From an uncultured Clostridia bacterium (GTDB lineage Bacteria > Bacillota > Clostridia > TANB77 > CAG-508), in assembly GCA_934167095.1 (NCBI GenBank), contig CAKPKE010000023.1, forward strand, positions 1 to 18,676: a stretch of 18,676 nucleotides of DNA. The letters are read 5' to 3'. Under the pieces are notes generated by a model. It had not been told where the DNA came from. It saw nothing but the letters and a program-made list of their open reading frames with translations, and did not search any database. A program made the translations under genes and the position numbers. Each line of letters opens with the position of its first letter. Position 1 is the first letter of the stretch. Below, piece by piece: positions 6,923 through 15,445 of the stretch.

Positions 6923-6953
6923 TAGTTAACTAAAAAATGTTAGCTATTTTTTT
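6923..6953 (+). terminator. Second terminator-like hairpin before the FAS operon
   Basis: TAGTTAAC (6923-6930) pairs with GTTAGCTA (6939-6946) with one G-U pair around an 8-base AT loop, followed by TTTTTTT (6947-6953). It would insulate the FAS operon from upstream transcription. The rest of the 295-bp gene-free stretch 6840-7134 holds the MFS terminator, the 21-bp repeat, the palindrome at 7005-7026 and an AT-rich leader in which I see no riboswitch or T-box. Confidence 0.7.
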
Positions 6954-7004
6954 GTGCCCAAAATAAGTAATAAAAAATATTTTTTCTAAAGCATTGAAAA
7001 TAGA

Positions 7005-7026
7005 TTATACTGACCTATCAGTATAA
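7005..7026. promoter_or_regulatory. Perfect palindrome, candidate operator of the fatty-acid operon
   Basis: Two 9-bp arms, TTATACTGA and TCAGTATAA, flank the 4-base spacer CCTA. The palindrome overlaps plausible promoter elements (TTGAAA at 6994-6999; TATACT at 7006-7011; TATAAA at 7049-7054), so a bound repressor could block transcription. Length and symmetry suit a dimeric TetR-, MarR- or FapR-type regulator. The central ACCT also occurs in Bacillus FapR boxes, but the arms differ, so the regulator is not assigned. Which promoter pair is used cannot be decided from the sequence. Confidence 0.55.
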
Positions 7027-7134
7027 AGACATTAATTTTCTATTATGATATAAAAATTATGCAAAACTAAAAAATAGTAGAAAGGAATCAAGCATATATA
7101 AATTAATATTTATGAATGATTGATTATATAAAAA

Positions 7135-8853
7135 ATGAATAAGAGGATATATGACTATTTAGAAATTAAAGATTTAAAAGATATGTTAAATAAAACAGAA
7201 AAATTATATGCAAATAGACCCGCATATAAAATTAAAATAGAAGAAGGAAAATATCAAGTTTATACTCATAAAGAAGTTAGAGATATGATAAATGCTTTAG
7301 GAACATCATTAATAAATTTAGGGCTAAAAGGAAAACGAATTGCAGTTATTGGAGAAAATAGATATGAATGGGAAATAGCATATTTATCAATTGTATGTGG
7401 AACAGGAATTGTTGTTCCATTAGATAAATCACTACCTGCAAATGAGCTAGAACTATTGATAGAAAGGTCTGATATAGAGGCAATATTTTATACAAAAAAA
7501 TATTCAGAGATAATTCAAAATATTAGGCTTAGTGAGAAAAATAAGTTAAAACATTTGATTTCGATGGATAATGATGAAAATGGAGAAGGAATATATTCAC
7601 AAAAAGAACTAATACGAGAAGGTAAGAAATTAATAGAAGAAGGAAATAACGAGTTTTTAAATGCAAAAATTAACCCAAAAGAAATGGAAATTATGCTATT
7701 TACATCAGGAACTACATCTAAGTCTAAAGTAGTAGCACTTTCACACGAGAATATTTGCACAAATTTAATGGATATTGGAAGCGTTTTAGACGTAAATCAA
7801 GAAGATGTTTTTCTTTCTATTTTACCAATACACCATGTATTTGAATGTACAGTAGGATTTCTATTTTCGCTATATAAAGGAGCAGAAACAGTATTTTGTG
7901 ATGGATTAAGACACATAGTAGAAAATTTAAATGAATATCATGTGACAGTTATGGCATGTGTACCAGGTATATATGAACGAATTTTCATGATGATTAGGAA
8001 AAAACTAGAAAAACAAGGAAAACTTGAGGAAATATTAAAAAATGAAGAGAAATATAAAAATTGTTCTATGAAAGAAAGGAAAGAAGCATTTGAAGAAATA
8101 CATGATATGCTTGGTGGAAAAATAAAACTATTTATAAGTGGTGCTGCATCCTTAGATAATACAATAGAAGAAAGGTATAGATTATTAGGAATAAACTTAG
8201 TGCAAGGGTATGGCTTAACTGAAACTTCTCCTGTTGTGGCGATTGGAACAAATAAAAATTACAGATTAGGTTCAATTGGAAAAACAGTTCCAAGTGTAGA
8301 AGCAAAACTTGTAGATGTAAATGAAGAAGGAATTGGAGAGTTAGTAGTTAGAGGTCCAAGCATAATGCTAGGATATTATGAGAACGAAGAAGCAAATAAA
8401 GAATCATTAAAAGAAGGCTGGTTCTATACAGGAGATTTAGCAAAAATTGATGAAGAAGGATATATATTTATATGTGGAAGAAAGAAAAGTGTAATAGTAT
8501 TAAAAAATGGTAAAAACATATTCCCAGAGGAATTAGAAAACTTGGTAAACAAAATAGAAGGCGTAAAAGAAGCATTTATCTTTGGAAAAGCACAATCAGA
8601 TGATAATAATAATATAAAAATAAATGTAAAGATAGTTTTTGATAGAGATGTTATAAAAGATGTTTATAAAGTTGAGAAAAATGAAGATATATATACAGTT
8701 TTGGCAAAGAAAATTAAAGAAATCAATCAAACAATGCCATCTTATAAAGCAATAAGAGGAATAATGCTAACAGAAGAACCACTTATTAGAACAACAACAA
8801 ACAAGATAAAAAGACAGGAGAATTTAGATGCAATTAGAAAATGTAAAAACTAA
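7135..8853 (+). CDS. AMP-binding acyl ligase (long-chain acyl-CoA/acyl-ACP synthetase family)
   Basis: The 572-residue protein is an ANL-superfamily adenylate-forming enzyme that activates a carboxylic acid with ATP and passes it to CoA or a carrier protein. Motifs in order: P-loop LFTSGTTSKSK (188-198), YGLTETSP (359-366), GWFYTGDL (428-435), the hinge region GRKKSVIVLKNGKNIFPEE (448-466) and the C-terminal catalytic Lys557 in TTTNKIKR. The pattern fits long-chain fatty acid ligases. As first gene of the fatty-acid operon it may recycle exogenous or released acyl chains into acyl-ACP or acyl-CoA; this is inference. The start is taken at ATG 7135 because an in-frame TAA lies at 7129-7131 and the next ATG is 16 codons into the gene. 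There is no Shine-Dalgarno before it; an AAAGGA is 50 bases away. The end overlaps birA by 26 bases. Confidence 0.92.
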   Translation: MNKRIYDYLEIKDLKDMLNKTEKLYANRPAYKIKIEEGKYQVYTHKEVRDMINALGTSLINLGLKGKRIAVIGENRYEWEIAYLSIVCGTGIVVPLDKSLPANELELLIERSDIEAIFYTKKYSEIIQNIRLSEKNKLKHLISMDNDENGEGIYSQKELIREGKKLIEEGNNEFLNAKINPKEMEIMLFTSGTTSKSKVVALSHENICTNLMDIGSVLDVNQEDVFLSILPIHHVFECTVGFLFSLYKGAETVFCDGLRHIVENLNEYHVTVMACVPGIYERIFMMIRKKLEKQGKLEEILKNEEKYKNCSMKERKEAFEEIHDMLGGKIKLFISGAASLDNTIEERYRLLGINLVQGYGLTETSPVVAIGTNKNYRLGSIGKTVPSVEAKLVDVNEEGIGELVVRGPSIMLGYYENEEANKESLKEGWFYTGDLAKIDEEGYIFICGRKKSVIVLKNGKNIFPEELENLVNKIEGVKEAFIFGKAQSDDNNNIKINVKIVFDRDVIKDVYKVEKNEDIYTVLAKKIKEINQTMPSYKAIRGIMLTEEPLIRTTTNKIKRQENLDAIRKCKN

Positions 8854-9406
8854 ATTTTTAGGGAAAAATAGTATTTTTTATAATCATATAGATTCAACGC
8901 AAAATGAAATTTGGAGACTAATAGAAAGTAAAAATACCCCAAATGGAACCTTGGTATTTGCAGACATTCAAGATAAAGGAATAGGAACTCATGGAAGAGT
9001 CTGGCATACAGATGAAGCAAACAATATAGCATTTTCATTTTTTATAAGAACAAATTGCAATGTTCAAAAATTAGAAGGAATTACGATAGAGATTGCGAAG
9101 ATAATTGTTGATATTTTAAAAAAAGAGTATGAAATTAACTTAAATATTAAAGAGCCAAATGATATTACATTTAATAATAAAAAAATAGGTGGAATTTTAA
9201 CTCAGACTAAACTTGTTAATGAAAAAGTCAAATACTTAGTAGTTGGAATTGGAATTAATACTAATAAGGAAAAATTTACAGATGATATAAAGTATTTAGC
9301 GACATCTATAAAAAAAGAATTTGGAATAGATGTAGATACTAAAAGATTTATAGCAGAATTTTGTAATCAATTTGAAAAAGAAATAGAAAAGAGAGGAGTT
9401 ATTTAA
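8828..9406 (+). CDS. birA: Biotin--[acetyl-CoA-carboxylase] ligase (BirA catalytic domain only)
   Basis: This enzyme activates biotin as biotinyl-AMP and attaches it to the AccB lysine. The catalytic domain motifs are IDSTQNE (21-27), the biotinyl-AMP loop GIGTHGR (51-57, instead of the common GRGRRGR), KEPNDI (108-113, usually KWPND), KKIGGIL (118-124) and GIGINTN (140-146). At 192 residues it has no N-terminal helix-turn-helix domain, so it is not expected to act as the bio-operon repressor, and the small C-terminal SH3-like domain of E. coli BirA is short or absent. GGAG at 8818-8821 precedes ATG 8828, inside the ligase gene. The position with accB, accC, accD and accA in one operon ties it to AccB biotinylation. 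The changed loop residues make it a divergent but intact-looking member. Confidence 0.9.
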   Translation: MQLENVKTKFLGKNSIFYNHIDSTQNEIWRLIESKNTPNGTLVFADIQDKGIGTHGRVWHTDEANNIAFSFFIRTNCNVQKLEGITIEIAKIIVDILKKEYEINLNIKEPNDITFNNKKIGGILTQTKLVNEKVKYLVVGIGINTNKEKFTDDIKYLATSIKKEFGIDVDTKRFIAEFCNQFEKEIEKRGVI

Positions 9407-9409
9407 AAA

Positions 9410-10355
9410 ATGAATATTGGATTTTTATTTCCTGGCCAAGGGGCTCAAAGTGTAGGAATGGGAAGAGATATATATGATGAATACGAAGAGGCAAGAAAAA
9501 TATATGAAAAAGTAAAAGATATAACAGGAATAGACATTGCAAAAATATCATTTGAAGGACCAGAAGAAATATTAAATGAAACAAAATATACGCAACTTGC
9601 AATACTTACAGAGAGCTTGGCTATATTAGAAATTTTAAAAAATAACAATATAACAGCTAATATGTCAGCAGGATTAAGCTTAGGCGAATATACAGCACTA
9701 ATTAATAGTAAAGCACTTATGTTTGAAGAAGGAATAAAAGTTGTCCAAAAACGAGGAGAATATATGCAAAAATTTCTTCCTAGTGGAGAATGGCAAATGG
9801 CAGCAATTATGGGATTAAAAGATAGCCAAGTAGAGGATGTTTGCAAAAAAGTAAAATCAGGATTTGTAGTTCCTGCAAATTATAATTCAGTAGGTCAAGT
9901 TGTAATTTCTGGAGAAAAAGAAGCAATTACTGAAGCTGAAAAAATTGCAAAAGAGATAGGCGCAAAAAAAGTAAGAATTTTAAAAACAGCAGGACCATTC
10001 CATACTGAAAAAATGATAGAAAGTTCAAATGCTTTTAGAAAAGACCTTGAAAATATTACTGTTCATAAGTTTGAAACAAAAGTGATTAAAAATATAGATG
10101 GCGAAATTTACAAAGAGACAGACGATGTAAAAGATATTTTGGCCCGTCACATTATAAATCCAGTTAAATTTTCAAAAACAATTGAAAATATGCTAAATAA
10201 TGGAATAGATACATTTATAGAAATAGGCCCTCGGAAAAACATTATCAGGATTTGTAAAAAGAACGCCAACAAATAAAGAAATAAAAATATTAAATATTGA
10301 TAATGTTTGTAGTTTACAAGCAGTATTAAAAGAATATGGAGGAAAAAATGAATAA
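9410..10355 (+). CDS. fabD: Malonyl-CoA:ACP transacylase FabD, frame broken by one extra base near 10232
   Basis: FabD moves malonyl groups from CoA to acyl carrier protein. Motifs: FPGQGAQSVGMG (7-18), nucleophile Ser90 in GLSLGEY, Arg115 in KRGEYMQ, SVGQVVISG (160-168) and His198 in AGPFHTEKM. As written, the frame ends at 10276 with an atypical tail (GPRKNIIRICKK). If one C near 10232 is ignored, the tail becomes GPGKTLSGFVKRTPTNKE..., which is the standard FabD C-terminus, and the frame runs to TAA 10353-10355, giving 314 residues, the usual family length. The restored stop overlaps the fabG start by 8 bases, as expected for translational coupling. GAGAGGAG at 9391-9398 precedes the ATG. 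Either a sequence error or a real recent frameshift; the former is more likely in an essential gene. Confidence 0.9.
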
Positions 10356-11082
10356 AATAGCTTTAATTACAGGAGGAACAAGAGGAATTGGAAAACAAAT
10401 AGCTTTAACATTTGCAAAAGAAGGATATAATATTGCTTTAAATTACAGAACGGAAAATGAAGACTTAAAAAATACTAAAAAAGAGATAGAAGCAAATAAT
10501 GTAAAATGTTTTGCAGTTCAAGGAGATGTAACTAATTTTAAAGATTGTGAAAAATTTGTAAAACAAATTGTTGAAGAATTTGGAAATATAGATGTATTAG
10601 TTAATAATGCAGGAATTACAAGAGATACATTGCTAATGAGAATGAAAGAAGAGGATTTTAAACAAGTTATAGATACAAACCTAATAGGAACATTTAATGT
10701 AACTAAAAATGTAATTGGAAATATGCTAAAAGCAAGAAACGGAAGAATAATAAATATATCATCAGTTGTAGGAATATCAGGAAATGCGGGACAAACAAAT
10801 TATTCAGCATCAAAAGCAGGAATTATAGGATTTACTAAAAGTTTAGCAAAAGAAGTTGCCTCAAGAAATATTACTGTTAATGCAGTAGCACCAGGATTTA
10901 TTGAAACACAAATGACAGATGTATTAAAAGAAGATATTAAAGAAGAAATTGCAAAAAAAATTCCTCTAAAAAGAATTGGAACTCCACAAGATGTTGCAAA
11001 TGTTGTCAAGTTTTTAGCATCTAATGACAGTTCATATATTACAGGACAAGTAATTAATATTGATGGCGGAATGTTAATGTAA
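10348..11082 (+). CDS. fabG: 3-oxoacyl-ACP reductase FabG
   Basis: FabG reduces 3-oxoacyl-ACP to 3-hydroxyacyl-ACP with NADPH. The 244-residue protein is a short-chain dehydrogenase. It has the Rossmann motif TGGTRGIG (8-15), NNAG (86-89), Ser139 in NISSVVG, Tyr152-x3-Lys156 in YSASK, and the closing GQVINIDGGM. Start: ATG 10348 is preferred, preceded by GGAGGA at 10338-10343. An in-frame ATG at 10336 would add only MEEK and would leave no ribosome binding site. The start codon overlaps the restored end of fabD. The stop is 13 bases before fabF. Confidence 0.96.
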   Translation: MNKIALITGGTRGIGKQIALTFAKEGYNIALNYRTENEDLKNTKKEIEANNVKCFAVQGDVTNFKDCEKFVKQIVEEFGNIDVLVNNAGITRDTLLMRMKEEDFKQVIDTNLIGTFNVTKNVIGNMLKARNGRIINISSVVGISGNAGQTNYSASKAGIIGFTKSLAKEVASRNITVNAVAPGFIETQMTDVLKEDIKEEIAKKIPLKRIGTPQDVANVVKFLASNDSSYITGQVINIDGGMLM

Positions 11083-11095
11083 GGAGAGAATAAAA

Positions 11096-12337
11096 ATGGA
11101 AAGAAGAGTAGTTATAACAGGACTTGGAGCAATCACTCCAATAGGAAATAATGTAGATGAAACATGGAAAGGAATAGAAAATAAAGAATGTGGAATTGAT
11201 AAAATTTCACTATTTGATAGTAGTAATTTTAAAACGAGTTTATGTGCGGAAGTGAAAAATTATAATCCTTTAGATTATTTTGAACCAAAACAAGCAAAAA
11301 GATTAGACAGATCTTCACAATTTGCACTAATAGCAGCAAGAGAAGCAGTAAAAAATAGTGGAATAACTTCAGAAAATACAGATTTTAAAAAAGTCGGTAT
11401 TTTTGTAAGTACAGGAATTGGAGGTTTAATAACAATTCAAAATCAATGTGAAATAAACTATGAAAAAGGAAATAATAGAGTATCTCCGATGTTTATACCA
11501 ATGGCAATAGCAAATATGCCAGCTGGAAACATTTCAATAGAATTTGGATTTAAGGGTGAATCTATGGCAATTGTTACAGCTTGTAGTTCTTCAACACATG
11601 CAATAGGAGAAGGCTACAAAACAATAAAACATGGATATGAGGATGTTATAGTAGCAGGAGGCACAGAAGCTTCTATTTGTTCTGTTGGAATAGCAGGTTT
11701 TGAAAACATGAAAGCACTATGTACATCTACAGATAAAAATAGAGCAAGTATTCCATTCGATAAAGAAAGAAGTGGCTTTGTTATGGGTGAAGGAAGTGGA
11801 ATACTGGTTTTAGAAGAATTGGAACATGCTAAAAAAAGAAATGCTAAAATATATGCAGAAGTTATTGGATTTGGTTCAACTTCAGATGCTTACCATATAA
11901 CATCTCCATGTCCTGATGGAGAAGGTGGCGCAAATGCAATGATAAGAGCAATGAAAGATGCAAAGATAAAACCAGAAAATATAGATTATATAAATGCACA
12001 TGGAACGTCAACACATTTAAATGATTTGACAGAAACAATGGCTATAAAAACAGCATTAGGAAAAGCAAGTAAAACAGTAATGATAAGTTCTACAAAGGGA
12101 AATATAGGACATCTTTTAGGGGCTGCAGGAGCAGTAGAAGCAATTTTGAGTGTAAAAGCAATGGAAAGTGAGTTAGTACCGCCAACAATAAATTATAAAG
12201 AAAAAGATGAAGAATGTGATTTAGACATTGTTCCAAATGAGCCAAGAAAAGCTAAATTAAATATTGTTATGTCAAATTCACTTGGATTTGGAGGACATAA
12301 TTCTAGTATTATCCTAAAAAAGTGGGAGGAAGAATAA
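11096..12337 (+). CDS. fabF: 3-oxoacyl-ACP synthase II FabF
   Basis: FabF condenses malonyl-ACP with a growing acyl-ACP, the elongation step. The 413-residue protein has the complete Cys-His-His triad: Cys163 in TACSSSTHA, His302 in NAHGTSTHLND and His339 in KGNIGHLLGAAG. The N-terminus RVVITGLGAITPIG and C-terminal NSLGFGGHN are standard. AAGGAGAG at 11081-11088 precedes the ATG, and the stop is immediately followed by the accB start codon. This is the only condensing enzyme in the window; the initiating FabH is not present. It would therefore carry all elongation, including the branch leading to unsaturated chains. Confidence 0.97.
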   Translation: MERRVVITGLGAITPIGNNVDETWKGIENKECGIDKISLFDSSNFKTSLCAEVKNYNPLDYFEPKQAKRLDRSSQFALIAAREAVKNSGITSENTDFKKVGIFVSTGIGGLITIQNQCEINYEKGNNRVSPMFIPMAIANMPAGNISIEFGFKGESMAIVTACSSSTHAIGEGYKTIKHGYEDVIVAGGTEASICSVGIAGFENMKALCTSTDKNRASIPFDKERSGFVMGEGSGILVLEELEHAKKRNAKIYAEVIGFGSTSDAYHITSPCPDGEGGANAMIRAMKDAKIKPENIDYINAHGTSTHLNDLTETMAIKTALGKASKTVMISSTKGNIGHLLGAAGAVEAILSVKAMESELVPPTINYKEKDEECDLDIVPNEPRKAKLNIVMSNSLGFGGHNSSIILKKWEEE

Positions 12338-12781
12338 ATGGAATATGAAAAAATAAAACAGCTAATAGAGGAGATGGGAAATTCGAAACTAACAGAAGTT
12401 GATATTGAATTTCCAGATGGTACTAAAATTAGTATGAAAAAAGATAATGTTAAGGAAAGAGTAATTCAAGAAATTCAAGATACAACAGCAATAAAAAATA
12501 GTGATAATATTACTAAAGAAACAAAAAAAGAAGAAAAAGGAAATATAGTAAAGTCACCAATGGTTGGAACTTTTTATTTAAAATCTTCTCCTACGGCAGA
12601 ACCTTATGTTGAAATTGGAAAAGAAGTAAAAAAAGGTGACGTTCTGTGCATTATTGAAGCTATGAAGTTAATGAACGAAATTGAGTCAGAATATACTGGA
12701 AAAGTTACAGAAATCTTAGTAAAAGATGGTGAAACAGTAGAATATGGAACACCATTATTTAGAATAGAAGGTGAAAATTAA
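12338..12781 (+). CDS. accB: Biotin carboxyl carrier protein of acetyl-CoA carboxylase
   Basis: AccB carries the biotin that shuttles CO2 between biotin carboxylase (AccC) and carboxyltransferase (AccDA). The 147-residue protein has an N-terminal helical segment (1-35), a charged linker (36-68) and a biotinyl domain (70-147). The biotin-accepting residue is Lys110 in IIEAMKLMNEIES. The gene starts directly after the fabF stop with GGGAGGA at 12324-12330 inside fabF, and its TAA shares one base with the fabZ ATG (TAATG). The partner ligase birA is in the same operon. Confidence 0.97.
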   Translation: MEYEKIKQLIEEMGNSKLTEVDIEFPDGTKISMKKDNVKERVIQEIQDTTAIKNSDNITKETKKEEKGNIVKSPMVGTFYLKSSPTAEPYVEIGKEVKKGDVLCIIEAMKLMNEIESEYTGKVTEILVKDGETVEYGTPLFRIEGEN

Positions 12782-13203
12782 TGTTAAATAAAGAAGAAAT
12801 TAAAAACATTATTCCACAAAGAGATCCATTTTTAATGATTGATGAAGTAGAAGAGTATGTCCCAGGAGAATCAGCAATAGCATATAAAAATGTAAATGCG
12901 CAAGAATGGTATTTTAAAGGCCATTTTCCAGGAAATCCAATTATGCCTGGAGTGTTAATTGCAGAAAGTTTAGCTCAAACAGGAGCAGTTGCAATTCTAT
13001 CAATGAATGAGAATAAAGGAAAAAATGCTCTGTTTGGTGGAATAGATAAAATGAAGTTCAAGAAAATGGTTGTACCAGGAGACAGATTAAAACTAGAAGT
13101 AAGAATTATAAAAAGAAAAGGACCAATTGGTGTAGGAGAAGCAATAGCAACAGTTAATGAAAACATTGTAGCTAAAGGTGAATTAACATTTGCATTGGTT
13201 TAA
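12781..13203 (+). CDS. fabZ: 3-hydroxyacyl-ACP dehydratase FabZ
   Basis: FabZ removes water from 3-hydroxyacyl-ACP to give trans-2-enoyl-ACP. The 140-residue hot-dog-fold protein has the active-site segment GHFPGNPIMPGVLIAESLAQ with His48 and Glu62, and the opening IIPQRDPFLMIDEV. No FabA or FabM isomerase gene is in the window, so FabZ does not by itself explain how double bonds are made. It starts on the last base of the accB stop codon. A 40-base gap follows before accC, the largest spacing between neighbouring genes of the operon; no promoter or hairpin is obvious in it. Confidence 0.97.
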   Translation: MLNKEEIKNIIPQRDPFLMIDEVEEYVPGESAIAYKNVNAQEWYFKGHFPGNPIMPGVLIAESLAQTGAVAILSMNENKGKNALFGGIDKMKFKKMVVPGDRLKLEVRIIKRKGPIGVGEAIATVNENIVAKGELTFALV

Positions 13204-13243
13204 GGTTATTTAAGAATTAAAAAGTTGAAAGAGGTAGAAATAA

Positions 13244-14599
13244 ATGAATAAAATATTAATTGCAAATCGTGGCGAAATTGCAGTTCGTATTATAAGAGCA
13301 TGCAAAGAAATGAATATAAAAACTGTTGCAGTTTATTCAGAAATAGATAAAGATGCTTTGCATACCCGTTTAGCAGATGAGGCTATTTGCATTGGCCCAG
13401 CTCAAGCTAATAAAAGTTATTTAAACATAAAAAATATTATACAGGCAGCTTATATAACAAAAGCAGATAGTATTCATCCTGGTTTTGGATTTTTATCTGA
13501 AAATTCAAAATTTGCTCAAATATGTGAAGAATCAAACATAAAATTTATTGGACCAAAGTCAGAAATTATTGAATTATTAGGAAATAAATCTAATGCAAAA
13601 GAGATGATGAAAAAAGCTGGAGTTCCTGTTATACCAGGTTCAGATGGAAGTGTAAAAGGATTAAAAGACGCATTAGAGATAGCAGAAAAAATAGGTTATC
13701 CTGTTATGTTAAAAGCCGCAGCAGGTGGCGGTGGCAAAGGTATTAGAGTTGCAAATACTGCAGAAGAATTAGAAAAAGAGTATGAAATAGTAAAACAAGA
13801 AGCAAAGAACTCTTTTAATGATGATGAAATATATATAGAAAAATTTATTTCAAATCCAAGGCATGTTGAAATTCAGATAGTAGCAGATGAACATGGAAAT
13901 GTAATTCATTTAGGAGAAAGAGATTGTACTATTCAAAGAAATCATCAAAAAGTAATAGAAGAAACGCCATCTACTGCTATTGATGAAAAGACAAGAAACA
14001 AAATGGGAAATGCGGCCATAAAAGCAGCTAAAACAGCTGGATATACAAGTCTTGGAACAGTAGAATTTTTAGTAGATAAAGATAACAACTTTTATTTTAT
14101 GGAAATGAACACAAGAATTCAAGTAGAACATCCAATTACAGAGATGAGAACAGGAATAGATTTAGTAAAGACCCAAATAAAAATTGCAACAGGCGAAGAG
14201 CTAAAAATAAAACAAAAAGATGTAGAATTTAAAGGTCATTCTATAGAATGTAGATTAAATGCCGAAAATCCAAGTAAAAAATTTATGCCATGTCCAGGAC
14301 TAATAAAAGGTCTGCATTTTCCAGGAGGAAACGGAGTAAGAATAGATAGTGCAATTTATGAAGGATATACAATTCCAGCAAACTATGACTCGATGATTGC
14401 AAAGCTTATTACTTTTGGAACAAATAGAAATGAAGCAATTAGTAAGATGAAAAGAGTATTAGAGGAATTAGTTGTAGAAGGAATACAAACAAATCAAGAT
14501 TTTTTATTTGAAATAATTAAAAATCCTAATTTTATTAGAGGAAATTTTGATACCTCATTTATAGAAAAAGAGATATTAAAAAAGGAGAATGGTAAATGA
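13244..14599 (+). CDS. accC: Biotin carboxylase subunit of acetyl-CoA carboxylase
   Basis: AccC carboxylates the biotin on AccB with ATP and bicarbonate. The 451-residue protein has the N-terminal KILIANRGEIAVRIIRA, the ATP-grasp glycine-rich loop AAAGGGGKGIRVA (158-170), and catalytic-site residues Lys236 (NHQKVIEETP), Glu274, Glu287 and Arg291 in FMEMNTRIQVEHPITEM. Length and domain order are normal. A weak ribosome site (GAGG, about 13231) precedes the ATG. The TGA overlaps the accD start codon (ATGA). Confidence 0.97.
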   Translation: MNKILIANRGEIAVRIIRACKEMNIKTVAVYSEIDKDALHTRLADEAICIGPAQANKSYLNIKNIIQAAYITKADSIHPGFGFLSENSKFAQICEESNIKFIGPKSEIIELLGNKSNAKEMMKKAGVPVIPGSDGSVKGLKDALEIAEKIGYPVMLKAAAGGGGKGIRVANTAEELEKEYEIVKQEAKNSFNDDEIYIEKFISNPRHVEIQIVADEHGNVIHLGERDCTIQRNHQKVIEETPSTAIDEKTRNKMGNAAIKAAKTAGYTSLGTVEFLVDKDNNFYFMEMNTRIQVEHPITEMRTGIDLVKTQIKIATGEELKIKQKDVEFKGHSIECRLNAENPSKKFMPCPGLIKGLHFPGGNGVRIDSAIYEGYTIPANYDSMIAKLITFGTNRNEAISKMKRVLEELVVEGIQTNQDFLFEIIKNPNFIRGNFDTSFIEKEILKKENGK

Positions 14600-15445
14600 T
14601 CGTAGACAAAATAAAGAAAAGACAAGTGCCAACAAATCATAAAACTTCCAATATAGACATACCAGTAGGAAAATGGATAAAATGTGAAGAGTGTAAAGAA
14701 ATACTATATAAAGAAAATATTAGAAATAATTTAAATATTTGCCCCAATTGTGGACATTATTTTAGAATGCATATAGATAGAAGGCTAGAATTAATATTAG
14801 ATAAAAATACATATAAAAAGTTTGATTTAAATATAGAAACAACTAATCCTTTGGAACTAGAAGATTATCCTAAAAAATTAAAAATATTAAGAGAAAAAAC
14901 AGGTTTACCAGAAGCTGTTTCATGTCGGAATTGGTAAAATTAAAGGCGAAGATGTCGTTATATGTATTATGGATAGTGGCTTTTTAATGGGAAGCATGGG
15001 CATTGTTGTAGGTGAAAAAATAACATATGCTATTGAGCAAGCAATAGAAAAAAGATTACCACTTATTATATTTTCTACCTCAGGCGGAGCTAGAATGCAA
15101 GAAGGAATTATATCTTTAATGCAAATGGCTAAAACTACAGCTGCACTTACAAAATTAGATGAAGCAGGGTTATTATATATATCAGTTTTAACAGATCCAA
15201 CATATGGAGGGGTTACAGCTTCATTTGCAAGTCTGGGAGACATTGTTTTAGCAGAACCACATGCCATGATAGGATTTGCTGGTCAAAGAGTAATAAAACA
15301 AACAATAGGAGAAGAATTGCCAGAAGGTTTTCAAACAGCTGAATTTCTATTAGAACATGGTTTTATAGATAAAATAGTTGAAAGAAAAGATTTAAAAGAT
15401 ACTATTTATAAATTAATTATGTTTCATAAAGGAGGCAAAAATTAA
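14596..15445 (+). CDS. accD: Acetyl-CoA carboxylase carboxyltransferase beta subunit, frame broken by one extra T near 14920
   Basis: AccD with AccA transfers the carboxyl group from biotin to acetyl-CoA. The N-terminal part (from 14596) carries the zinc ribbon C30-x2-C33 ... C49-x2-C52. The frame stops at 14937 after EAVSCRNW. The rest of the protein continues in the next frame: reading through with one T of the TTT at 14918-14920 removed gives EAVHVGIGKIKGEDVVICIM, then the typical GSMGIVVGEKIT and SGGARMQEG. The restored protein has 282 residues, normal for AccD. Two separate genes are very unlikely, because the second half lacks a ribosome site and a sensible start. The stop shares one base with the accA ATG (TAATG). 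Likely a homopolymer sequence error, though a real frameshift cannot be excluded. Confidence 0.92.

Noticed and set aside
7026..7134. Riboswitch or T-box leader before the acyl ligase
   Set aside because: The leader is AT-rich with no T-box motif, no conserved aptamer-like stems and no terminator/antiterminator pair that I can see.
9445..9846. Minus-strand open frame of 133 codons inside fabD
   Set aside because: It lies wholly within the conserved fabD coding region and has no promoter or ribosome site; it is a shadow frame.
10225..10280. Programmed +1 frameshifting in fabD
   Set aside because: There is no known shift motif (such as a slow codon or stop codon at the shift point with an upstream Shine-Dalgarno), and FabD is not known to be controlled in this way; a sequence error explains it more simply.
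14969..15445. A separate short gene starting at ATG 14969
   Set aside because: It is the second half of AccD: it lacks a ribosome binding site, begins in the middle of a conserved domain, and joins the first half exactly when one base is removed.
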